Assembly: GCA_946562005.1 (NCBI GenBank)
Contig: CAMNVD010000003.1
Span: forward strand, 1 to 36,448
Source: an uncultured Clostridia bacterium
GTDB lineage: Bacteria > Bacillota > Dehalobacteriia > UBA4068 > JAAVYR01
Direction: 5' to 3'
DNA length: 36,448 nucleotides
Below the pieces are notes generated by a model. That model was not told where the DNA came from. It did not search any database and saw only the letters and a list, made by a program, of their open reading frames with translations. Shown piece after piece: positions 18,976-26,940 of this stretch. Position 1 is the first letter of the stretch. Each line of letters opens with the position of its first letter. The position numbers and the translations under genes are program-made.

Positions 18976-19016
18976 AAATTCACCTTCTTTCAAATTACCA
19001 ATAGTATATACTAAAA

Positions 19017-19080
19017 CAACCAAAATGTCAAATTGTTTTTGAAAACCCCTTGACAATCAACCAAAATGTCAGTATAATAT
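19017..19080. promoter_or_regulatory. Divergent early promoter/operator region
   Basis: CAACCAAAATGTCA at 19017-19030 and 19058-19071; plus-strand TTGACA(19050)-17-TATAAT(19073); minus-strand TTGACA-17-TATACT. Confidence 0.8.
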
Positions 19081-19135
19081 AGAAAAACAACCGAAACGGT
19101 AGTTTTCCAGCGGGAGTAGAAAGGCGGTAGCAGAT

Positions 19136-19810
19136 ATGAAAGAAACAAGTTTGAAACCCGTGATTGAAAAACTTGAAAATTTATTTTCAAAGTTCAATGA
19201 AAAGTTCTATAACGGTGAACTTCAAGCCCCCGTTATCACGGTAAGCCCGGACACAACAAAAGGTGCTTATGGGTGGTGTACCGCTTGGAAGGCGTGGAGC
19301 GTTGGCGAACAGAAAAAAGTTGCTGACCTTGCAACCCTGACAAAAGAAGCCCTTGAAGCAATGAAGAAAGATGATGGCTTCTATGAAATCAATATTTGTG
19401 CGGAACACCTTGCAAGACCTTTTGAACAGGTTGCGGAAACCCTCTTACATGAAATGGTTCACCTTTACAATCTGCAAATTGGGGTTCAGGACACAAGCAG
19501 GGGCGGCACATACCACAATAAGAAATACAAAGAAGCGGCTGAACAGCACGGCTTGACGGTTGAAAAGGATGCAAAATACGGCTGGACTAAAACAAGCCTG
19601 AATGATGAAGCAAAAGCCTTTGTTGCCGGGATGCAGGATAAGAAGTTTGAACTTCACAGAAAGAGCCTTCCGAAAATCCCCGGTGCAGCTAAAACAAAGC
19701 AGAGTTCCCGGAAATATGTTTGCCCCGTGTGCGGGTGCATTATCAGGGCAACAAAGGAAGTTCATGTTATATGCGGCGATTGCAATGTAGAGTTTGAGGA
19801 AGAAGCCTAA
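19136..19810 (+). CDS. SprT-like zinc metallopeptidase domain protein with C-terminal zinc ribbon
   Basis: ETLLHEMVHLYNLQ (HExxH); YVCPVCGCIIRATKEVHVICGDCNVEF. Confidence 0.87.
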   Translation: MKETSLKPVIEKLENLFSKFNEKFYNGELQAPVITVSPDTTKGAYGWCTAWKAWSVGEQKKVADLATLTKEALEAMKKDDGFYEINICAEHLARPFEQVAETLLHEMVHLYNLQIGVQDTSRGGTYHNKKYKEAAEQHGLTVEKDAKYGWTKTSLNDEAKAFVAGMQDKKFELHRKSLPKIPGAAKTKQSSRKYVCPVCGCIIRATKEVHVICGDCNVEFEEEA

Positions 19811-19845
19811 ACAGCTTCTTCCCCACCCAAAGAAAGGAAGCTGAC

Positions 19846-20007
19846 TATGAAGCGAATGAAAAGAAAAACCGTTTGGGCGTATTTAGACGGAAAGAAACTT
19901 GTTGATGTAGTGAAAGCAGCCCTTGATAATAATATGATGGTTGACGATATGAAAGCCATTCTGATTAAAGAAAATCCGGGGCATGAAGTAACTTTCAAAT
20001 GTGAATA
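19846..20007 (+). CDS. Small hypothetical protein (53 aa)
   Basis: MKRMKRKTVWAYLDGKKLVDVVKAALDNN...; RBS AAGGAAG. Confidence 0.5.
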
Positions 20008-20099
20008 GCCCACCTGATGATGGCAAAGTTGGTTACTTGCCGAAATCCCCAATATGGGGATCGTGGGAAACCACAAAATCAAACAAGGAAGGTGATAAT

Positions 20100-20336
20100 G
20101 TGAAAATTGATAACAGTAAGTTGGATGTGTTGTTAGCCCGGCGTTGCATGACGATTGCAGACTTGCGAAAAGAAGCATCTTCACAAACCCTAACAAGAAT
20201 TCGACGGGGTGAAAGTGTAAAACCTATCACAGCCGGAAAAATCGCCCTTGCGTTGGGTGTGGATGTAACTGACATTATCGAAAATACCGCTGCAACGGTT
20301 GATAATGGTAAACAGGGGATTTCCGAAGCAAAATGA
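20100..20336 (+). CDS. Cro-like HTH protein / possible excision regulator
   Basis: GTG start after GGAAGGTGATAAT; KLDVLLARRCMTIADLRKEASSQTLTRIRRGESVKPITAGKIALALGVDVTDII. Confidence 0.65.
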   Translation: MKIDNSKLDVLLARRCMTIADLRKEASSQTLTRIRRGESVKPITAGKIALALGVDVTDIIENTAATVDNGKQGISEAK

Positions 20337-20433
20337 AACAGTTTGAACAATCGGCGGCAATGCTGCAACATTCGCCGCAAAATCAAAATCAGGATGAAGT
20401 TTTAGAAAATATAGGAAAGGGGGGATTGTTAAG

Positions 20434-22425
20434 GTGCTGACTTTAGAAGAAGTTGGAAGAATCATATTCAACAATGAATACTGGAAAGGCGGCAACGGCG
20501 GGAATTTCAAAGCCCCGTACAATAACAATGCCCCAAAGCCATTTGAAGAAGCCAAACAATACCGCTACATTTGCGGTGTAATTCAGGAATTTGTTGTTAT
20601 GGTGGATATTGATGATGAAGCCGCTTTTCAATGCAGATTGAACATTGCAAAAGCATTGAAGCAGCATTGTATTGTTATCAAATCACCAAACAAAGGCGGG
20701 CATTTTTATTGGTTCAATCGTGAGATGCAGCCAATCAAGAACAACAGCGGCAACAAAACGCTTCTGACATTGTACCCGGTAGATTATAAAACCGGAATAC
20801 GGCGAATTGAAAGCACCGGGGAAATTAAGAAAGCGAAGTGTGCAGCTTCCCTTTCAAAAGAAGATGGTTCTTTGCGTGAAATCCTCTATGCAAATATCCG
20901 GGAAGATGGAACGCTGGATGAAGTGCCGTTCTATGATTTGCCGCTGAAATCCGGCGCAAAGCATGAGTTCTTGAACATGGGTGAAGGTGACGGAAGGCAG
21001 GACGGGCTTTTTACTTACATGAACCCAATGAAGGCGGCGGGCTATTCCTATGAACAGTTCAAAGAAATTGCTGAATTGATTGAACAATTTGTGTTTGCCA
21101 TTCCTTTGGGTGATGAATTTGAAAATGCAATCCGGCGTGAAGCGTGGGATTCTGTTGATGCCGTAGATCAGGAACGCTTTTTCAGCAAGGGAAAATTCCT
21201 TCATAACAAGTTCGCTGATTATCTAATGGAGAAATACCATATTCGGAAAATCAACGGCTACATTCATAGCTACCAGAACGGGGTTTATATTCCGGGCTAT
21301 GATGCCATTGAAAAAGCCATGCTGAAAGAGATTTCCAGCTTGACACGGACAAAGCAAAATGAAGTGCTGAATTATATTCGGATTCAGGCAGCGGAAATCC
21401 AAAACAGCAAACCCGAACTAATACCGTTCAAAAATGGTTTGCTTGATATTGAACACACTGAACTATTACCGTTTTCCCCGGATTTGGTTGTCACCAATAT
21501 GATCCCGTGGGAATATCGCCCGGAAGCTGTTTCAGAATTGGTTGATGCAGTGCTTGACCGTCTTTCATGCAGGGATGCTGAAATCCGGGCATTGCTGGAA
21601 GAAGTCGGCGGTATGTGCCTTTATAGGGATAACACCATAGGAGGCGGCAAGGCGGTAATTCTGACCGGGGATAAATCCAACGGCAAAAGCACATTCATTT
21701 CAATGCTGCAAGCTATGCTTGGGGCTGACAATGTTTCAAACCTTGATTTTAAGGAACTGGATGGGAAATTTTCAACGGCTATGCTGTTCGGCAAACTGGC
21801 AAATTTGGGGGATGATATTTCAGACAGCTACAAGGAAGATGTTGCGATTTTTAAGAAGATTGTGACAGGCGAACCGATAAAGGCAGAGGAAAAAGGCAAG
21901 CCGCCCTTCAATTTCAAACCCTATGTGAAGCTGGTGTTTTCAGCAAACAGTATTCCCCGGATCAATGATTCAACGGGTGCAGCCTTGCGACGATTGCTGA
22001 TTATTCCCTTAAACGCAAAGTTTTCCGAAAATGATTCCGGCTATGATCCGCAAATTCGGTTGAAGCTATCACAGAAAGAAGCCGTTGAATATTTCATAGT
22101 GCTTTCGATTCAGGGCTTGCAGCGGGTGTTGACAACAAAGAAGTTCACTATTCCGGTAAAGGTGCAGGATGAAAAGGATTCCTATGAGAAAGAAAACAAC
22201 CCTGTTTTGGCATTCATTGATGAAATCGGTACAGATGAAATTATCAATGAACCTACTGCAAAGGTATATAGCCGCTATTGCGAATTTTGCCTTGCGAATG
22301 GATTTAAGGAAATGAGCAAGCTAACTTTTTCAAAGCGGATCAATCAGGCGTTGGGAACAAAAGTTACAACAGCACATACCGGAACGGGTAAAAATCGAAA
22401 ATCTATAAAAGTATTTTCGTTGTGA
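20434..22425 (+). CDS. P4/D5-type primase-helicase with N-terminal primase-polymerase-like region
   Basis: Walker A-like LTGDKSNGKSTFISML; FSANSIPRINDSTGAALRRLLIIPL; N-terminal VMVDIDDE / KGGHFYWF. Confidence 0.85.
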   Translation: MLTLEEVGRIIFNNEYWKGGNGGNFKAPYNNNAPKPFEEAKQYRYICGVIQEFVVMVDIDDEAAFQCRLNIAKALKQHCIVIKSPNKGGHFYWFNREMQPIKNNSGNKTLLTLYPVDYKTGIRRIESTGEIKKAKCAASLSKEDGSLREILYANIREDGTLDEVPFYDLPLKSGAKHEFLNMGEGDGRQDGLFTYMNPMKAAGYSYEQFKEIAELIEQFVFAIPLGDEFENAIRREAWDSVDAVDQERFFSKGKFLHNKFADYLMEKYHIRKINGYIHSYQNGVYIPGYDAIEKAMLKEISSLTRTKQNEVLNYIRIQAAEIQNSKPELIPFKNGLLDIEHTELLPFSPDLVVTNMIPWEYRPEAVSELVDAVLDRLSCRDAEIRALLEEVGGMCLYRDNTIGGGKAVILTGDKSNGKSTFISMLQAMLGADNVSNLDFKELDGKFSTAMLFGKLANLGDDISDSYKEDVAIFKKIVTGEPIKAEEKGKPPFNFKPYVKLVFSANSIPRINDSTGAALRRLLIIPLNAKFSENDSGYDPQIRLKLSQKEAVEYFIVLSIQGLQRVLTTKKFTIPVKVQDEKDSYEKENNPVLAFIDEIGTDEIINEPTAKVYSRYCEFCLANGFKEMSKLTFSKRINQALGTKVTTAHTGTGKNRKSIKVFSL

Positions 22426-22426
22426 T

Positions 22427-22610
22427 GGCACGATTGCGGCACGATTTGGCACTATTGGCGGCACTGTAAAAAGTAATAGAAGTCAATAATGGCACTGTTG
22501 GCACTGTTACGCAGAACTTCTATATAAGAAAAATGATGTTACTTTTATCATAATTTTTTAGAAATATAAGGATATATATAGAAACGCTTAAACCGTGCCA
22601 ACCATGCCAC
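22427..22610. other. Putative replication origin (iteron-like GGCAC array plus AT-rich stretch)
   Basis: GGCAC at 22427, 22438, 22448, 22460, 22491, 22500 and inverted GTGCC at 22595, directly 3' of the primase-helicase gene; AT-rich 22520-22585. Confidence 0.5.
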
Positions 22611-22652
22611 AAATGAATATTGAAAATTAACTTTCAAGAAAGGCGGTAAACT

Positions 22653-22862
22653 ATGGATCAGGTAAAGATGGAAGAACGCACAGAAATTGAAGGGGTGTTT
22701 TGCCCGTTCTCCGGTAGATTATGCCGGATGAATTGCAGATTTCTAATTGATGTTGAAGAAGGCTGCATAATTGAACAGGGTTGTAAAAACCTTGAACGGA
22801 TTCGGGAAACCCTTGATGAAATGCAGGAACAGGGATTTCAAAAAACAATATATGAGGATTGA
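22653..22862 (+). CDS. Small Cys-containing hypothetical protein
   Basis: 69 aa with RBS AAAGGCGG; CPFSGRLCRMNCRF. Confidence 0.55.
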   Translation: MDQVKMEERTEIEGVFCPFSGRLCRMNCRFLIDVEEGCIIEQGCKNLERIRETLDEMQEQGFQKTIYED

Positions 22863-22879
22863 GAAAGGCGGTAAGCACT

Positions 22880-23146
22880 ATGTCAAATGAATTTGTATTG
22901 AACAGGGAAACAATGAACGAACTTGAAACATTTTCAGCGAAGTTTGAACAAATGCGGGGATTGGTTGAATTCCTGAAAGTATTTGTTTGGGGCGAAGTCA
23001 CTGAACGGCATGAAGGCAAGGAAATTGAAAGGCTTGGTTGCTTGGTGGATGCGCTTCTTGATGTATCAATCAGCCGGGAAAATAATTTAGAAACGATTAT
23101 CAAGAAAATCAACACCTTGCCCGATTCGGTAGAAAGTGGTGATTGA
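22880..23146 (+). CDS. Hypothetical protein
   Basis: MSNEFVLNRETMNELETFSAKFEQM...; ATGA coupling to the next ORF. Confidence 0.5.
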   Translation: MSNEFVLNRETMNELETFSAKFEQMRGLVEFLKVFVWGEVTERHEGKEIERLGCLVDALLDVSISRENNLETIIKKINTLPDSVESGD

Positions 23147-23313
23147 ATGAAAATCAGAGTTGCATATACAGAGGGCGAACAGGACAAGAAGAAACTGCTT
23201 GAAGAAGCTGCAAAAGCCCTGTTTCCTGATACCAAAGTGAGAGAAACAGCCCCGAAAAACGGCTTTTTACATACGGTTTTGACCGTGCCAAAGCCCGAAA
23301 ATACCACAAAATA
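23146..23313 (+). CDS. Small hypothetical protein (55 aa)
   Basis: MKIRVAYTEGEQDKKKLLEEAAKALFPDTKVRETAPKNGFLHTVLTVPKPENTTK. Confidence 0.5.
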
Positions 23314-23324
23314 AGGTGTTTCAC

Positions 23325-23354
23325 TTGACGGATACCCCCTATATATGGTATAAT
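23325..23354 (+). promoter_or_regulatory. Promoter
   Basis: TTGACG - 18 bp - TATAAT with upstream TGG. Confidence 0.75.
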
Positions 23355-23360
23355 TATCAA

Positions 23361-23478
23361 AAATAAATATGGCGTGAGTACCGCATACCCCGCTTGTGGG
23401 GCGTGTTAGTCTTGATTTCAAGGCATGGGAAGCAATCAGACGGAAACCGTCTTTTTGTTGCTCATGCCTTTTTCATTT
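23361..23478 (+). ncRNA. Structured leader / small RNA with nested terminators
   Basis: Hairpins ACCCCGCTTGTGGGGCG, CTTGATTTCAAG, and nested GGCATGGGAAGCAATC[AGACGGAAACCGTCT]TTTTGTTGCTCATGCCTTTTT downstream of a promoter. Confidence 0.6.
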
Positions 23479-23507
23479 GGAAATTACAGAAAAGAGGTTA
23501 AAAACAT

Positions 23508-24249
23508 GACGAAAGATCAGTTGAAAAAATATCTTGATGGCGTGATTGATGATATTCGCACCTTGTATATCAAGACACAGGAAAAGTTGCGGGAGATTCA
23601 AAAGAAAGCAAACAGCGAATGGACAACGGTTTATAATGTTCCGGTTCATATGACACCGGATCAGCAAGCGGCGAATGCGGCGGTTATGCAGGATGCCGCA
23701 AATAAACTGAATCAGGAATACAAAGAAGCTGTTGAAAAGGCAATTCAGGAAGCCACAGATACGATTGCAGCGGTGAAGAAATCTGCAATTCAGGATTTAA
23801 CCGCCGCTGAACCCGTTCCCACCGATATTCAGTTGCGGATGGCTGAACAGATCAAGAAAGAGTACAGAAACGGCAATAACGCCCTTTCCCTTGACCGGGT
23901 AAAGCAGTTTGAAGCTGATATGAATTATCATGTGGAAAATGAAACGGTGAAGGCATACCCCTTCTATTTGGCGGCTAAAGACCTGTTCCCGGATAATGGC
24001 GGCAATGCGGATATTCTGAACGCTGCATATATGAAGTTGTTCCCAGCGATTGCTGAAAAGCAGGATGTTCTTGATGGAATTGGAGAGTGTGAACGCTTTT
24101 TCAGGGCGGCAATTATCACACATAAACTTGATACGATTACCGCCATAAATTCAGAAGCAGATCAACTTGAAGTAATCCGTTTGAAGGAAGAACTTGCTTC
24201 ACTTGGCGAAATTGGAAGCCTGAATCAGCGTGTTATTCAATATTCATAA
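23508..24249 (+). CDS. Coiled-coil-rich hypothetical protein
   Basis: Start ATGACGAAAGATCAG after AAAGAGGTTAAAAAC; MTKDQLKKYLDGVIDDIRTLYIKTQEKLREIQKK. Confidence 0.6.
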
Positions 24250-24269
24250 GAAAGGCAAGGTGTAGATCA

Positions 24270-24439
24270 TGTTCAAGGTATCAAAGAAACCGAAAACCCC
24301 TAATATGATTTGGGATAGTGAAAAGAACTGTTTGCTTTGCAAATTTGTAAAGGGCATTTTTGAAACTGATGATGCGGGTGTGGCTGATAAGCTGGAAAGC
24401 ATGGGGCATACAGTAACAGAGATTCCGAATGAATCTTAA
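24270..24439 (+). CDS. Small phage-type protein (56 aa)
   Basis: MFKVSKKPKTPNMIWDSEKNCLLCKFVKGIFETDDAGVADKLESMGHTVTEIPNES; resembles short proteins found in phage structural operons. Confidence 0.5.
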
Positions 24440-24493
24440 CTTTTCAAATGGGGGTTGTGGGGACTTTCTCGCAATCCCCATTGTGCTATCAAA

Positions 24494-24784
24494 ATGAAAG
24501 GTGTGAAGCAGATGAAAGCATTAGACAGGCTTATTATTAAGGCGAAGAAGAAATGCGGTGTTGACCGTTTGGAAGTCGGCTTTATTTCCCCATCTGAAAA
24601 GCAAAAGGGGAAATGGGTTGCAAGGGGTGACATTTGGAACGGTGTACCCGGCAACGGTGTTAGGTCAATTATGTATGGCGAATATGATTCTGTTGAAGAA
24701 GCGGAAAAGGCTTTGAACGAGTTAGCGGAACAATACCCCAATAATAAAGATGTTTTTATATTCATTGAAAATATTCTTGAATAA
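24494..24784 (+). CDS. Hypothetical protein
   Basis: RBS/start context; KALDRLIIKAKKKCGVDRLEVGFISP. Confidence 0.45.
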   Translation: MKGVKQMKALDRLIIKAKKKCGVDRLEVGFISPSEKQKGKWVARGDIWNGVPGNGVRSIMYGEYDSVEEAEKALNELAEQYPNNKDVFIFIENILE

Positions 24785-24822
24785 TTGAAAATTAACTTTC
24801 AAAAGTGAAAGAAGGTGATTAT

Positions 24823-25032
24823 ATGGCAAGGCGAAACTTAAAACTTGATACCCCGGATAATATCAGAAAAGCCCTTGCTAAAGTGGCAAATATGGTTTAC
24901 AAAGGTGAACTTGATACAAAGATTGTAAACAGCTTTATTCTTGCCTGTAACGCTATTTTAAGCGGCATACGCACGGATGAACAGGAAAAGAAGATTGCTG
25001 AATTGGAACGGATTATAAACGAAAATGAATAA
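24823..25032 (+). CDS. Small hypothetical phage-type protein
   Basis: MARRNLKLDTPDNIRKALAKVANMVYKGELDTKIVNSFILACNAILSGIRTDEQEKKIAELERII after GAAGGTGATTAT. Confidence 0.55.
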   Translation: MARRNLKLDTPDNIRKALAKVANMVYKGELDTKIVNSFILACNAILSGIRTDEQEKKIAELERIINENE

Positions 25033-25061
25033 TCCAATTCAGCGGAAAGGAGATTCGGAGC

Positions 25062-25259
25062 ATGAGAAAACCAATACCCATTTCCGAAACACTGATTCTT
25101 CAAGAAGAAAAACGCCTTCGGGAACAGGCTGGAAATATTATCGCCGCTAAAGAAATTGGAATCAGTCAACAGAGCATTGATAAAATGATTGCTTGTTTCT
25201 CCATTTCAAAGGCGTATTATGACGATCTGAAAAGGCGGTATGAAGAAAATGGAAAATGA
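25062..25259 (+). CDS. Small hypothetical protein
   Basis: RBS AAAGGAG; overlaps the sigma gene start. Confidence 0.5.
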   Translation: MRKPIPISETLILQEEKRLREQAGNIIAAKEIGISQQSIDKMIACFSISKAYYDDLKRRYEENGK

Positions 25260-26214
25260 AGAATTGGTTGAACAAATACAAGCCGGGATTAAGCCAACTG
25301 AAAATATGGAACAGCTTTATTTGCAGAACCGTTCTTTCATTTACCAGCAGGCAAAGAAATATGCCGCTTATGCTGATATGGATGATTTAATGCAGGAAGC
25401 CTATTTTGGACTACATGAAGCCGTGAAGCATTACAAGCCCGATAAAGAAACAAAGTTCCTTACTTATCTTCCCTTCCGGCTGCAAAAGGCGTTTCGCCGT
25501 TATATCGACAATAACGGACATACCAAAAGAATTCCGGTTCATTTGGTTCAACGAATTTCAAAGTATAGGAAATATATTTCTGAACAGGCAAAGCAAGGTG
25601 TTGAACCGTCTGATTTTGAAATATGCCGGGATTTGGAATTGTCTGAACAGCAGCTTAAAGATTTACGGAAGGCAATGCGTGAAGCGGAATGTATCAGCAC
25701 AAGCGATTTTGTACCCGGTTTAGATAATATGACCGTGGAAGAATCCCTTGCCGATCCGCTGGGTATGGAAGAACAAGTGATTGATGAAGTCGCAAGAGAA
25801 CAAGCGGAAAGCCTGATCTGGAAGATTGTTGATGAACTGGAAGAACGGCAAGCAGAAGTGATTGTTGGGCGGTATAAAGAATTGGCTACTTTGAAAGAAA
25901 TCAGCAAGCGGTTGAATCTTTCATATCAGCGTATCAGGCAAATAGAAAAGAAAGCCCTATACATTCTACAAAGCAAGCATGAAATCAGCGATATAGCCGA
26001 AATATACGGTTATATGAACGCTTACCGGGGAACAGGGTATCAGGCTTTCAAGAATGGCGGTTCTTCCGTTGAAAACGCAGCTATCAAGCATATAGAAGGA
26101 GAAGCGAGGATCAAGGCAATGCAGCAGAGAATCAAGCAGCAGAAAACGGAAATTCTAACTACTTTGAATATGGATGAACTATTTTCAAAGGTTCTGAACC
26201 TTGCTTCACAGTAA
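25249..26214 (+). CDS. Sigma-70 family RNA polymerase sigma factor
   Basis: Region 2: DMDDLMQEAYFGLHEAVKHYKPDKETKFLTYLPFRLQKAFRRYI; region 4: TLKEISKRLNLSYQRIRQIEKKAL. Confidence 0.88.
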   Translation: MENEELVEQIQAGIKPTENMEQLYLQNRSFIYQQAKKYAAYADMDDLMQEAYFGLHEAVKHYKPDKETKFLTYLPFRLQKAFRRYIDNNGHTKRIPVHLVQRISKYRKYISEQAKQGVEPSDFEICRDLELSEQQLKDLRKAMREAECISTSDFVPGLDNMTVEESLADPLGMEEQVIDEVAREQAESLIWKIVDELEERQAEVIVGRYKELATLKEISKRLNLSYQRIRQIEKKALYILQSKHEISDIAEIYGYMNAYRGTGYQAFKNGGSSVENAAIKHIEGEARIKAMQQRIKQQKTEILTTLNMDELFSKVLNLASQ

Positions 26215-26230
26215 AGAAAGGGGATTTGAA

Positions 26231-26512
26231 ATGTATAAGCATCAGGAACAGTTTTTGAAAATTACACAGGAGTATAACAGACAGATCAGTTTGCTTTTGG
26301 GTATGGCAGAAAAGGCTAACCGAAAGCAAATTGAACGGCTAACGCCAATTTTGCAGAAATTGAAAAGTTCACTTCAAAAATTGATAAATCAGCAAGAGCG
26401 ATTCAAACAGTGCGTTCATAATCCAGGGAAATATAAAGCCCTCTTGCAGCCTTATATTTCTTTGCTGGATGAAACAAAGGCAGAGATTGAAAAGCTAGGT
26501 GAAAAGACTTGA
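26231..26512 (+). CDS. Hypothetical coiled-coil protein
   Basis: MYKHQEQFLKITQEYNRQISLLLGMAEKANRKQIERL after GAAAGGGGATTTGAA. Confidence 0.5.
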   Translation: MYKHQEQFLKITQEYNRQISLLLGMAEKANRKQIERLTPILQKLKSSLQKLINQQERFKQCVHNPGKYKALLQPYISLLDETKAEIEKLGEKT

Positions 26513-26940
26513 ATCCCAATATTGAAGTTATTACGCCGGAATTGTGGGCGGTAAACAGTGGCTACATAAAAGCCGGATGGATTCGGGAATTATCGCCTGT
26601 TCCGGGGCTGGAAAGCGTAAACAAATATGCTTCCCTGACAAATGACGGTATTATGATCCTGAAAAAAGAATCAGAGTTTTACCCGATATTGAAACAGCTT
26701 GTACCTAAAATTATGCTGCATACGGATGAAGAATTGCAACTTTGCCACAAGTTGAATCATAAGGCGGTGCTTGATGATTATGAAAAGCTATATTTGAATG
26801 TTATGGAATGGGAAATTGAAAGGCGGCGTGTTCGGGCGGATTATCTGAACCGCTTCCCCCGCCCAACATTGAAAAACAGGATCAGAAAATTATTGCAGAA
26901 GGTAGGTGAAAAATTTGGCTACTATCAGAACAGCGATTGA
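26509..26940 (+). CDS. Hypothetical protein upstream of tape measure
   Basis: 143 aa, overlapped by the tape-measure start. Confidence 0.5.
   Translation: MNPNIEVITPELWAVNSGYIKAGWIRELSPVPGLESVNKYASLTNDGIMILKKESEFYPILKQLVPKIMLHTDEELQLCHKLNHKAVLDDYEKLYLNVMEWEIERRRVRADYLNRFPRPTLKNRIRKLLQKVGEKFGYYQNSD

Noticed and set aside
20345-20382. GGCGGCAATG/CATTCGCCGC inverted repeat
   Set aside because: Imperfect, within a small possible ORF, no T tract; too weak to call.
22427-22504. GGCAC repeats as a CRISPR array
   Set aside because: Repeats are only about 5-8 bp with 9-12 bp spacing; no cas genes.
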